In this document: piece after piece, positions 17,801 to 26,100 of the stretch
How positions within the stretch are numbered: the stretch's first letter is position 1
Layout of the letters: the number at the start of each line of letters is the position of its first letter
Assembly: GCA_905234485.1 (NCBI GenBank)
Contig: CAJOHV010000007.1
Span: 1-43,309, forward strand
DNA length: 43,309 nucleotides
Reading direction: 5' to 3'
From: an uncultured Bacteroidales bacterium
GTDB taxonomy: Bacteria; Bacteroidota; Bacteroidia; Bacteroidales; UBA932
The notes under the pieces: generated by a model
Told to the model about the DNA's origin: nothing
What the model saw: only the letters and a program-made list of their open reading frames with translations
Database searches by the model: none
Made by a program: the position numbers and the translations under genes

Positions 17801-18114
17801 ACAGCGGCTTCGAAAGCCGTTTCCCCGAGCGTAACCGCATCATCTTCGAGGATTACACTCCGGATGAACTGTTCCAGATCTTTATGATCTATGCCCGCAA
17901 GGGCGGCTATATGCTCGATCCCATGGCGGAGAATGCCGTGCGCGGTAAACTGACCATGCTCTACAACAGGCGCGGGCGCACCTTCGGCAACGGCCGCGAC
18001 GCGCGCAATCTCTTCGACGAAGTGAAGAGCAACCTCGCGGCGCGCCTGGCCGAAGAACTCCGCCCGCATACCCCTGAAGAACGTAAAACCATCAAAATGG
18101 AGGACGTGATATGA
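14821..18114 (+). CDS. Zinc-ribbon protein with four AAA+ ATPase modules (CbxX/SpoVK type)
   Basis: The 1097-residue protein has an N-terminal zinc ribbon (Cys 3, 6, 17, 20). Four P-loops follow: GDPGSGKH at 71-78, and three GNPGTGKT loops near 325, 600 and 884. The last three are full CbxX/CfqX-type modules with Walker B GGVLFIDEAYAL, GCVLFLDEAYGL and GGILFIDEAYQL, each followed by an AGY-type sensor region and an arginine-rich segment. The first module is divergent: its Walker B position reads GGILLITNAQKL, so Asp-Glu is lost and hydrolysis there is doubtful. CbxX-type ATPases form hexamers that remodel protein complexes. Three active modules in one chain is unusual for the family. It is coupled by ATGA to both neighbours. 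Confidence 0.93.
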   Translation: MICTHCGKENRPEAKFCRFCGEAFAAETTQKGLIAKDSIVPELDRLDEKLKVAKIVTVGGARMGMDCLVLGDPGSGKHFISHLVADKILAGGVAKKAAKEVDAADWAEFASKLDDNLDGMKGGILLITNAQKLLPTNKASEVNQLDKLFARMRNVQGDPIVILCGDHNDLAEFLENNKDVSRLFEFDFRLGAFGLKDLTELTLDLLKNKYKIGIADDLLNKLNAHFAWFMRQTNLGHTNGHLSEMVAESIYVKAVARGAKMVEAQDIDTAECFIPKTEEQILGELDNYIGLKSVKDEIKAIIRNVKAKKEKGVKDKLITDHFIFTGNPGTGKTTFARKFGEVLNAVGALPTGQFVEISGKDFIGRFLGDSEENVKKYVNQAMGGVLFIDEAYALNTRYGDDHAGYGGDAVNTLMTLLENRKGEFVCIMAGYTKEMGEFVRMNPGLPRRMNVTIEFPDYSARELEQLFRLRLTNNDENATFTLDAKAEEMLPKVFDRMWLKRGETFGNAGEVRNLFDLAVKRHRLRGAADDVLSYADIVGEDATEDISVEDIMKELDGLVGMTQVKDSIRKIASEIATQKRLIEMGEASEGLTKYNFVITGNPGTGKTTVARIFGKIFKALGVTSSDRVVEKKPENIISKFVNESTEKMNAAINEAMGCVLFLDEAYGLDPMDAAGQSTSSEGRDVVRTLMDRMENEAGKFVVICAGYPKEMENFMNSNPGLKRRFSHFLHIDDYSAEELLEIYERAAKAKKYDFTFADDSVRMKALKMFQAMVAMKDDKFGNAGEAIKKVDETKTNINNRINSTPFDQWTPEFLHSAFAEDIPFTEPEKISVEACLAELNELVGLEGVKTALTKLAHTINNEIETARLENRRPEIPLGHYLFLGNPGTGKTTVARLMGKILYSMGALPSPTVVEVDKTKLVGRVVGDTEAITQHVIDTAMGGILFIDEAYQLADGAYGSLALQTLVKRLEDDRGKFVCIAAGYTYEMQAFIAGNSGFESRFPERNRIIFEDYTPDELFQIFMIYARKGGYMLDPMAENAVRGKLTMLYNRRGRTFGNGRDARNLFDEVKSNLAARLAEELRPHTPEERKTIKMEDVI

Positions 18115-18713
18115 CACAGTGCCCCGAATGCAGAAGTCTCATCCCGGACGACAGCGCCTTCTGCGATCAATGCGGAAAGGAACTCAAATGGTGCCCACAG
18201 TGCGGCCGCCCCAAACGTGGCACTGAGTGTCCCGTCTGTGGCAACACGTTAATTCCCGGAACGAAATGGCTCGCTGCTGGCGGGGATGGGGTGGAGGCGC
18301 ATAGCGCCGAGGGCGGCATCAGCCGCCGTGCCGAGAGGGAGGAGCGATGCGACGACCGGAAGGCACCCGCCGGGAGCGAAGCGGAGGCGGCATGCCCCTC
18401 GGGGCAGCTGCGAAGCAGCGGGGGTGATAGCCGACAGTTGCCGACGAGCATCGTCGGCAACGGCTGGAAACTGCTTCTTCGCGAAGGTCAGTTCGGGCGT
18501 GTCGGAGGAATATGGCCTGAATTGGCAGGGTGCCCGTATGTGTCGGGGAATCATGGACGCATCGGGAAGACGGCGGACGGGTGGACGATCACGGACAATG
18601 GGTCCACGAACGGAACGTATATCAACGGGCAGAAGATCGCCGTGGGGGTGCCGACTCCGGTTAAGAAAGGCGATACGGTCCGCATAGCAACCTTGGACTT
18701 CACGGTAGAATGA
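18111..18713 (+). CDS. Zinc-ribbon plus FHA-domain phosphopeptide-binding protein
   Basis: The 200-residue protein starts with two zinc ribbons (Cys 4, 7, 18, 21, 28, 31, 40, 43). A low-complexity linker (about 47-117) follows, then a C-terminal FHA domain with conserved Gly-Arg (129-130), Ser-x-x-His (145-148) and Asn-Gly (167-168, in STNGTYING). FHA domains bind phosphothreonine peptides. The kinase two genes upstream and the PP2C gene directly downstream make it the probable reader of their mark. The linker DNA is packed with perfect palindromes (18312-18460), as in the comF insertions. Both gene junctions overlap by ATGA. Confidence 0.9.
   Translation: MTQCPECRSLIPDDSAFCDQCGKELKWCPQCGRPKRGTECPVCGNTLIPGTKWLAAGGDGVEAHSAEGGISRRAEREERCDDRKAPAGSEAEAACPSGQLRSSGGDSRQLPTSIVGNGWKLLLREGQFGRVGGIWPELAGCPYVSGNHGRIGKTADGWTITDNGSTNGTYINGQKIAVGVPTPVKKGDTVRIATLDFTVE
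18312..18460. repeat. Cluster of palindromes in the FHA-protein linker
   Basis: Three perfect inverted repeats fall in 150 bp: GGCGGC-ATCA-GCCGCC (18312-18327), TGCCCC-TC-GGGGCA (about 18394-18407) and TTGCCGACGA-GCA-TCGTCGGCAA (18438-18460). They encode only the low-complexity linker between folded domains. Confidence 0.7.
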
Positions 18714-19444
18714 GACTTTCGATACAGGCGGTGTGCCATAAAGGCCTGGTTCGGGACGGCAATGAAGACGCCGTGTCCGTGGGCGGCCTGTTCCTGCGGG
18801 ACGATTCAGTCGCGCTGGATGTGGATACGCCGGATGAGGGCTTCTTCTATCTTCTGGTGTCCGACGGCATGGGCGGCCATGAAGCCGGTGAGGAGGCGAG
18901 CGAGTTCACTCTGAAAGAGATCAAGGAGCAACTTGCCCTGCATCAGATCCAGCCGGACAGTTTCGAGGACGACATACGTGAGGCGGCCCATTACATCACC
19001 TACAAGCTGAACGGTTTTGCCGCAGAGCGCGGTCAGGTCTATCCTATGGGCTGTACGCTTACGGGCGTTATCTGGCACTACGGCCGCGTGTGGCTCGTGG
19101 GCGCCGGCGACAGTCGCACCTACCGCCTGCGCGGCGGGATGCTCCGTCAGCTCACCACCGACGAGACCGAGCGCGGCCTCACAGGCGACCCCTCGGCCGA
19201 CAAGCGCCTGCTCAACTGCCTCGGCGGCGGCACCCAGGGTCGCCTGACCGTGGAGGATATAGCCGGAAAACTGCTTTCCGGCGACACGCTGCTCATCTGC
19301 TCCGACGGTCTGAGCGACATGGTCCCGGACGACGACATCGAGCAGACCCTCGCCGCCGGCGGTTCGGCCACAGATCTGCTTCGCATGGCCTGCGAGGCCG
19401 GCGGCGCGGACAACATTTCGATTATAATCGCAAAAATCCAATAA
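18710..19444 (+). CDS. PP2C-family Ser/Thr protein phosphatase
   Basis: The 244-residue protein is a stand-alone PPM/PP2C domain, a metal-dependent phosphatase. The motifs are in order: VRDGNEDAVSV (first Asp), LLVSDGMGGHEAGE (metal Asp-Gly), VGAGDSRTYRLR, LLICSDGLSDMV and GGADNISIII at the end. All metal-binding Asp positions are present. No membrane helix is visible. Its start overlaps the FHA gene by ATGA, and the protease gene begins two bases after its stop. It most likely removes phosphates placed by the kinase at 12104-14824. Confidence 0.95.
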   Translation: MRLSIQAVCHKGLVRDGNEDAVSVGGLFLRDDSVALDVDTPDEGFFYLLVSDGMGGHEAGEEASEFTLKEIKEQLALHQIQPDSFEDDIREAAHYITYKLNGFAAERGQVYPMGCTLTGVIWHYGRVWLVGAGDSRTYRLRGGMLRQLTTDETERGLTGDPSADKRLLNCLGGGTQGRLTVEDIAGKLLSGDTLLICSDGLSDMVPDDDIEQTLAAGGSATDLLRMACEAGGADNISIIIAKIQ

Positions 19445-19446
19445 GT

Positions 19447-20652
19447 ATGTATCTCAATCCCGAAATCAGTCTGGAGAAAGCCCTCGCGGGCCAGATCTAC
19501 GAGGCCCTGCAAGGCGACGTGGTGAAATTCGTGCTCAAGCACGCCGAGTACACCACTGACAGCGACAACTACTGGCGCAGCAAGATGGAAGGCCACTGCA
19601 TGAAGGCCGACGAGAATCTGCTCGGCAGTTTCTACCAACTCTGCCATGAAGTCAAGGCAAAACTCGGCTTCAACGAAGATGTGGACTTCTATGTGACCGG
19701 CGATTCCACCATCAACGCGTTCTCCATCGCGGCGGAAGGAGATCAGCCGCACATCGTGAACGTCAACTCTGAACTATTCAACCTGATGAGCGAGGATGAA
19801 CTACGCTTCGTAATCGGCCACGAACTCGGCCATCTCATCAATAAGGACACCGAACTCAAGCGTCTGATTTATTTCGTCTATCCGCAGAATGTCTTGCCGC
19901 CCGTGACTCTTCAGTACAAGATTCATCTCCACGACAACCTCGCCGAACTGGTCGCCGACCGCTATGGCTACATGGCCTGCGAGAACCTCGGCGCCTGCGT
20001 GACCGCTTTCTTCAAGATGGCATCGGGACTCGACCTCGAAAGGATGCAGGTGGGAATCGGCGATCTGCTGATAGACAATAGCAAGCACCTCGACTACTTC
20101 CTGCGCGGCGGCGGTATGAGCCACTACGACCATCCGGTGAACCCCATCCGTGTGCAGGCTATCAACCTCTTCGCAAATGCGGAGAATCAGGTCCAACTGG
20201 ACAAGGGTATGGACGAGCTCATTCAGATTCTGCTGAAGGTGGGCAACCGCCCCATCGACGGCCCCATGTCCGTGTTCCTCGCCACAGCCGGCATCATCGC
20301 CGCGAACGTGGACGGAAACGTGACCAAGGAAGAATATGAGCACATCGTCAGGAGCCTGTCCAACTCCAACATCTTCCCCAAGGCTTTCCTTGCGGATATT
20401 CTGAAACAGGATGTGGACAAACTCTTCGAGGAATCAGTGAGCCAGATACTCCAGTACGACCCTTCGTTGAAGGTCGCTCTGCTGGACTACATAGTGGGAG
20501 TGGTGATCGCGGACAAGGACATCGCCGAGAAGGAAGTTAACTTCATCTACCACATCGGCCAGCGACTCGGTCTCAGCGTCAGGGAAGTCTCCCTGATCTT
20601 CGCGGACCAGGTTCAGAGAAACTATGTGCCTTCGATCGACGCGATTAGCTAG
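19447..20652 (+). CDS. M48-type zinc metalloprotease fused to TerB-like repeats
   Basis: The protein has 401 residues from the ATG at 19447; an open frame extends further upstream but only overlaps the PP2C gene in another frame. The N-terminal half is an M48 peptidase: VIGHELGHLINKD with HExxH at about 125-129 and the third zinc ligand in ELVADRYGY (about 166). Unlike HtpX it shows no membrane helices. The C-terminal half carries two TerB-type motifs (NVDGNVTKEEYEHI and IADKDIAEKEVNFIYHI). It is the last gene of the operon and its 3' end overlaps the convergent YwqG-like gene by eight bases. A regulated protease controlled through its TerB part is a reasonable inference. Confidence 0.9.
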   Translation: MYLNPEISLEKALAGQIYEALQGDVVKFVLKHAEYTTDSDNYWRSKMEGHCMKADENLLGSFYQLCHEVKAKLGFNEDVDFYVTGDSTINAFSIAAEGDQPHIVNVNSELFNLMSEDELRFVIGHELGHLINKDTELKRLIYFVYPQNVLPPVTLQYKIHLHDNLAELVADRYGYMACENLGACVTAFFKMASGLDLERMQVGIGDLLIDNSKHLDYFLRGGGMSHYDHPVNPIRVQAINLFANAENQVQLDKGMDELIQILLKVGNRPIDGPMSVFLATAGIIAANVDGNVTKEEYEHIVRSLSNSNIFPKAFLADILKQDVDKLFEESVSQILQYDPSLKVALLDYIVGVVIADKDIAEKEVNFIYHIGQRLGLSVREVSLIFADQVQRNYVPSIDAIS

Positions 20653-21268
20653 AATATAGCCACGCTTTGACTTTATCGAACCGGCGGGCCGCAAGGTCTG
20701 CCGGTTTTATCATAAAGCAGAGCATTCCGCAGTCGAAGAAGCGCAGGCCCCAGTCGTCGTTCTCGTCGATCTGAAGTAGCGGCACGTAACCCGGCAGCGC
20801 TTCGCGTACCTCTTCGATCAGCGGCTCGCCCAGGATCTGGGTGTACGAGTCCTTGAAATCACCGAAAGAAATAGACTCCGGTGCGGGGGCGGCGGGGGTG
20901 TCCTCGTCGTACATCAAGGTGTGCGTGTTGAGGTTCTCGCAGACGGGGGAGTAGAGCACCTTGAAACAGTCCGAGGGCCATTCGCCCATGCCGGGAGTGG
21001 TGAACGCATCCAGGTCGCCGAGGAAATAATCCAGCGCGGCGAAAAAGTACAGCATTCCTTCGTGCGGCAGCAGGCCTTCGGGGTCGAGGGGCGCGATGTC
21101 CGAGCACTTAATCTGGCAGATGAAGGTCAGCGGGTCATCGAACTCCTCGCCGTCGTCGTCGGCTTTCACCGTGGGCCAGTCGAGTTCGTCCGGAAGATCC
21201 GGGAAGCCCCACCATTTGCTCTCGCCGTAGAGGACGTCCTCGGACGGCTTGGTCTTAATCTTTATCAT
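20645..21268 (-). CDS. YwqG/DUF1963-family protein
   Basis: The 207-residue protein shows the DUF1963 (YwqG) pattern: KWWGFPDLPDELDWP near the start, then LTFICQIKCSDIAPLDPEGLLPHEGMLYFF, and a C-terminal LLQIDENDDWGLRFFDCGMLCFMI. YwqG-like proteins are cytoplasmic, of unknown biochemical role, and often occur in predicted toxin-immunity or conflict neighbourhoods. It is translationally coupled (ATGA at 21265-21268) to the KTN/RyR gene upstream, and converges with the protease gene. Confidence 0.8.
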   Translation of the reverse strand: MIKIKTKPSEDVLYGESKWWGFPDLPDELDWPTVKADDDGEEFDDPLTFICQIKCSDIAPLDPEGLLPHEGMLYFFAALDYFLGDLDAFTTPGMGEWPSDCFKVLYSPVCENLNTHTLMYDEDTPAAPAPESISFGDFKDSYTQILGEPLIEEVREALPGYVPLLQIDENDDWGLRFFDCGMLCFMIKPADLAARRFDKVKAWLYSS

Positions 21269-23103
21269 AGATCCGCGATTGCTTCTCCGTTGATGATGTA
21301 TGGGATGTTCTTCACTATTATCGTGTCTTTGTCCGCCTCCTCGGCGATCTCGCGGTAAGGCGCGATGTCCAGATGGATGAACTCCTTGCTCTTAAGTTCC
21401 TTGAAACGCGAGCGGTCTTTGCGCTCCTTGGCCGGGGCGGCGGAATAGCCCATCAGCAGCACTGAAAGCATCCAGCGGCGATGCTCCACCTCCGACAGCG
21501 ATGCAAGAGTCGCGTCCGACAGCGCATCCACCGATTCGCGCGTGGGCTCTATTCCGAAGGCGCGAAGTTTCAGCGGGATGCTGGCGGCGCTGGCTATGCT
21601 CGACAGTTTGTGGGCGAAGGGAAGCCGAGCCCACGCCTCGTCGGGCGTAGAGGATCCGCCGCCGTACTTGAGGTCGTAGAGATAGTTCACTCTCTTGCCA
21701 TGGAGCGAGCGGCGGAGGAAGAGGGCGTCGCTGTCTTCGGCGGCTTCGCCGAAACTGGTCAGCGCGCCGAACTGACCGCTCGCGAGCGCCGCGTTCAGCA
21801 CCTCCGGGTGGTCTTTCTGATAGACTGCGATTGGCACGCCTCCCTTGTAGAGGGCTTTCGGCAGATGAAGGGCCGAAGAGATGCCCGCGGCTGCGTCTTC
21901 ATAGCACAGCACGAGAGCAAGTTTCTGCTTGGGATCAGCCGCCCACTTCTCCAGATGCCCACGCACGAGTTCGGAGGACAGATGGCTGTCGATGAACTCC
22001 CATTCCACATCCAGGAAGTCGCCGTAGCCGTTCTTAGGCACATAGCCGGTACGTCCGACGGGGGAGACATATGTGTAGTGCGAAAGGTCGAAAAGGCTCT
22101 GGTGATTCGCTACATAATTGTCCATCTTCTCCTGCATGCCTTCGTCCACGAACGAGATCACGGTCTTGCCTCCCTTCGGGAAATGGCAGATCTGCGCGGC
22201 CACGCTCGCTATCGAACGGGCGGTGCGGGTGAAGCCGGCAATGACTATATGCAGCGATTGTCCGTCGTCCGGGACGGGGATGAAGTCGGTATCCACGAGC
22301 AACTGCTCCGCGAGGTAATCGCTGGCGTTCACTATCTCCACCTGCAGGCGGGAGTCTTTCTCGCCCGGCAGATAGTTGAACACATCCAGGCTCGAATGCA
22401 TCTCCAGCGTCACGAAGCAGGGGATAGCGGCGCCGTCGCCGGCGCACAGGTCGCGCAGCAGCCCTGTCGCAGCCACGCTCACCGAGTCGTGGGCCTCCTC
22501 ATCGTCTTCGCCGATGAGGTAGATCCGGCTCGCGGCTGCGACGCACGCGCTGCGCAGGTCGTCTTCGTTGTCGCGCTCGCCGCGGTACCATATCAGGCGC
22601 TTGCAGAACTTCTTATCGTCCAGCGCAGTCTCTATCTCGTCGCGCAGGGTTTCCACGTCGGATGAGGTCATCACCACAATGTCGCGGCCGTCGAATTCGG
22701 CTGCGGTGCGCAGGGACTTCAGCATATCGAGCAACTGATGTCCGCCGCCCAGAATCAGGATGTGGCCTTTAAGTTTGTAACGCCTCTCGCCCTTGCGATA
22801 CTTCTCCGAGATGTTGTCGAACACGTTGGAGAAGGCGGACACGGTCAGGGCGTTCAGAACCAGGATGCCGCCGAAGGCTATCAGGAGGCTGAATATGTTC
22901 AGCGAAGTCTGACTGCCTTGTTTGGCCTCGAGCGGATAACTGCCCGGGTCCAGATACAGGTTGAGAATTTCAGTCCATCCGAGAGCCCAGAAACTGCCTG
23001 CTAAAACCAGCAGGAGAAACAGCGCCAGCGCCAATCCGGCGAGCCAGGCGAGTTGTTTACCCTCTCCCTCGGAGAGTATGCGGTCAATTTTTCTGCGAAA
23101 CAT
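21265..23103 (-). CDS. Membrane KTN (TrkA-N) protein with C-terminal RyR domain, CASTOR/POLLUX-like
   Basis: The 612-residue protein has two N-terminal membrane helices (about 18-45 and 70-95) enclosing a short segment with YLDPGSYP. This layout recalls the pore region of CASTOR/POLLUX-type ion channels. A Rossmann unit follows (HILILGGGHQLLDML near residue 114), then a second one (LHIVIAGFTRTARSIASVAAQ near 280). The C-terminal segment SEVEHRRWMLSVLLMGY ... DIAPYREIAEEADKDTIIVKNIPYII is a RyR (ryanodine-receptor-type) domain, thought to sense ligands in bacterial conflict systems. It overlaps the DUF4062 gene by 20 bases and YwqG by four. Channel activity is inferred. Confidence 0.82.
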   Translation of the reverse strand: MFRRKIDRILSEGEGKQLAWLAGLALALFLLLVLAGSFWALGWTEILNLYLDPGSYPLEAKQGSQTSLNIFSLLIAFGGILVLNALTVSAFSNVFDNISEKYRKGERRYKLKGHILILGGGHQLLDMLKSLRTAAEFDGRDIVVMTSSDVETLRDEIETALDDKKFCKRLIWYRGERDNEDDLRSACVAAASRIYLIGEDDEEAHDSVSVAATGLLRDLCAGDGAAIPCFVTLEMHSSLDVFNYLPGEKDSRLQVEIVNASDYLAEQLLVDTDFIPVPDDGQSLHIVIAGFTRTARSIASVAAQICHFPKGGKTVISFVDEGMQEKMDNYVANHQSLFDLSHYTYVSPVGRTGYVPKNGYGDFLDVEWEFIDSHLSSELVRGHLEKWAADPKQKLALVLCYEDAAAGISSALHLPKALYKGGVPIAVYQKDHPEVLNAALASGQFGALTSFGEAAEDSDALFLRRSLHGKRVNYLYDLKYGGGSSTPDEAWARLPFAHKLSSIASAASIPLKLRAFGIEPTRESVDALSDATLASLSEVEHRRWMLSVLLMGYSAAPAKERKDRSRFKELKSKEFIHLDIAPYREIAEEADKDTIIVKNIPYIINGEAIADL

Positions 23104-26100
23104 ATTCTTCGTATGCCTTTTCGATTAATGAGTCTATGTCCTTGAGTTGGAAGTCTTCGTTGAAAGTCTTGTCGCGGATCTCCTCGGTCCTGTCCAGGAG
23201 GTTGCCCAGATTGCCGCGGACCATATTGATGAGAGAATTGTCCGGATCCACATCTTTGAGCAGTTCGGCGCCCTGAGCGGTAGCAATCAAGGCGTAAGAT
23301 CTGATTTCGTGGAAGAGGTGTTCCGGCTCTTCCGGATCAAGATCATAGCCGTGTGCTTTCAGCCATTCCGTGGTGGACATAACCAGCATCATATGGATGA
23401 ATAGGAACAGGTAGAGCGAGTCCGGACGGCTGAAGTAATTGCTCACTTTGTAGAACAATTCCATTGACGGCATAAAGCGTAAGATCTCTTCGATCTGCCT
23501 CTCATACATTCCTTGGTCGTAGAGTACGGCGAAAGCGTTAAGCATCATATCGCCCGACTTATAGCGAGCCAGGAAGTTTTCCTGATTTACTTCGAGGCTG
23601 TCCACTATCTTGTAGTACTCTTCGAAGAATTTGTCGAGCAGTTTCGCTCTTTGCTTTTTGCTGACCAGTTTCGACGGCGTTCCGGCTTGAATAAGCAGCG
23701 GCGTCAGAGCGGTAAAGCGGTCTCTCGCGTTCTGGCGTCCGCCCTGAGAAATATCCTGGCGAAGGGCTTCGGCCTCGGCCACCTTCCCGTGCTTCTGGTA
23801 GGTCATAATCAGCAGGCTGGCTGCCATAGACACAAGCCTGTCCGCTCCTGCATAGCCTAGATCCTTGGCTCGGCGTGCGGCAGCCAGAGACTTCTCAAGG
23901 GTCGGTTCGGAGTTTGAATTGCCGGCTATGATGGGAGAAAGAGCAAACGCATCCTGAGCGGAGAGTTTCTCGGGATCCGCATCGTCAAACCATAGGGCAA
24001 TCTTTCTATGAATTGCCTCCCGCTCTTCTTTCAGATCGGCAAGGCCGACCAGAATATCCATCATCAATTGAAGTCGCTGCCCGACCGGCAGGGCCTTCGC
24101 ATAGTTTTCGAAATCCTCGCTGCTCAGGAATCCCTCCCTCATCAGTTGTCGCACCTGAGGTCCATGCTGACGGGTAATGTCTTCCTGCTGCTGGCCATGG
24201 AGGTAATCGCCTTCGAACATATATGGAGCGAAGTGCGAGGGGTCAAGACCTCCAAGAGCGAAGTACAGGCCCATGGTCTCGCGCAGCGAATCTTTCGGGT
24301 CCAGGGTGAGGATATATTCGGAAATCGCCTTCTGCCTTCCGGCAAGTCCGTCTTCCGGGTAGGTGATGAACTTGGCGCGCCAGAGGTGTCTCGAGCGGTC
24401 CTCGTAGAAGAAGTCGTGCAGGAAGTTCATCGCGCGGTAGAACTGGATCACGTCCCAGTCGTCACCGGCGAAGTGGGCGATGTCGCTTTCGCGCAGTCCG
24501 CTCGGCGCGGCGGCTATCGTCCAGATGGCCTGGCGCATATTCTCGCCCAGCCCCAGGTTCTTCACTATGTTGTTGACCATAAAGGTCATGATATCGTATG
24601 GCGACTCGGGCATCTCTTTCCAAATCTGCTCGAGATAGCCGTTGATGGCGTCTATCTGGCTGCCCTTCTTGCCGCGTATCTCGCGGAAGTCTTCCTGGGT
24701 CAGCGACTCGAAGATGCGGAACACGTTGTGGATCTTCAGCGGGGAGATGCTCTTCTTTCCATTGCCCCCCGAGCATTTGAGCATCTGCTTTTTGATCTTT
24801 TCGGGAAGTTCAAGGAAATAGGTTTGCTCGTAGTTCTCGATAAGCGCTTCGGCGTCTTCCTGATTGGCGTCCACTCCGACAACCATCTTCCTCGAAAGAT
24901 ATGAGTGCTGCTGAAAGAACTTGTTGCGGGCCTCCGAGTCGGACTGCAGGTTGACCATTATGTTCACATAGTCCTTGATGTGGTCCAGCCAGGTCATATA
25001 AAGGTCTTTCGGGGAAGTCATCTCCAGCGCTTCCACATCGTCCAGATAGACATAGATGTAGTAGTCTTCCGAGGCTTCTTTGACCAGTTCTTCCAGCAGT
25101 TCGTAGAGATCGTTCTGGGACATCTTGGCGAGGAGTTGCTCGTCGTCCGGGAGTTCCTCCCGGCCTATGACCTCCGCGATTTCGTGTATCCACCGCGCGA
25201 TCACGGGGCGCGCCGAGGAGCTGTACTCGGACAGACCGAACACACCCAGAAGGCGAATAACATCCGTGTCCTCATCCCACTGCGCGTAGTCCTGCGCCAT
25301 ATATGTACTGGCTCCATAACCCTGCACATACCATATCGCTATATCCTGCGATTCATCCTCATCCTCGTCCTCCTCCTCCTCGTATTCTTCGTCCTGGAAC
25401 TTGGGATCATCCGGATCGTCCAGAACGTCCAGTTCTATGGATCCCGGAAGGAGTCTCAGGAGAGTCGACTCTTCGAGTTCTTTTTCCTGGGCCCACCAGG
25501 TGTCCGCGCCCTCTTCGTCTTCGCGGGCGGTTTCCGCCTCGATTTGCTGGGCGAGTTGCTCCTCCACGACCCTTTCAAATTCGTCGGAAGAGAATCCGCC
25601 GTCCGCCCAGGTCAGGTGATAGGGCGTGCAGCGGTCGTCTTCGCCTCCGCGCGCTCCGAAGATCTCCTTGACCTTGGCCTTCAGGGCGTCCAGTTTCTTT
25701 AAGATGTCCGGATCAGAGTCGCAGAACAACGGCTTAATGTCCTCCGGCATGCCTTCGTAGGATGCGTCGTCACGGAGGTAGAACAGCACGTGCGAAGAGT
25801 CGAAATTACCCTGCGACAGCGCGCCGTAGACTATCTCCATCTCCGTCACGGAGCAGCCGGCGGTCCCGGCCAGGATCTCACGCTCCTCATCGCTCAACCC
25901 GGCCATGAACTCCTTCCACCGCTCCACCGGCGGGATCCAGCCGTAGCGCCGGCCTATGAGGCCGATGAAGAACGGTCGCGCGCTGTCGATACAGTTCGTA
26001 CACACGGACAGCACCTTGCGCTCGCTCTCCTCTTCGGACATCTTCGAAGTGTTCACTCCGAGGCGCAGGTCGATCGCCTGCAACTCCACCCTCCGGTCGC

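Noticed and set aside
19090..19446. N-terminal extension of the M48 protease
   Set aside because: It overlaps the PP2C gene in another frame, is Arg/Pro-rich and low in structure; the ATG at 19447 follows the PP2C stop directly.
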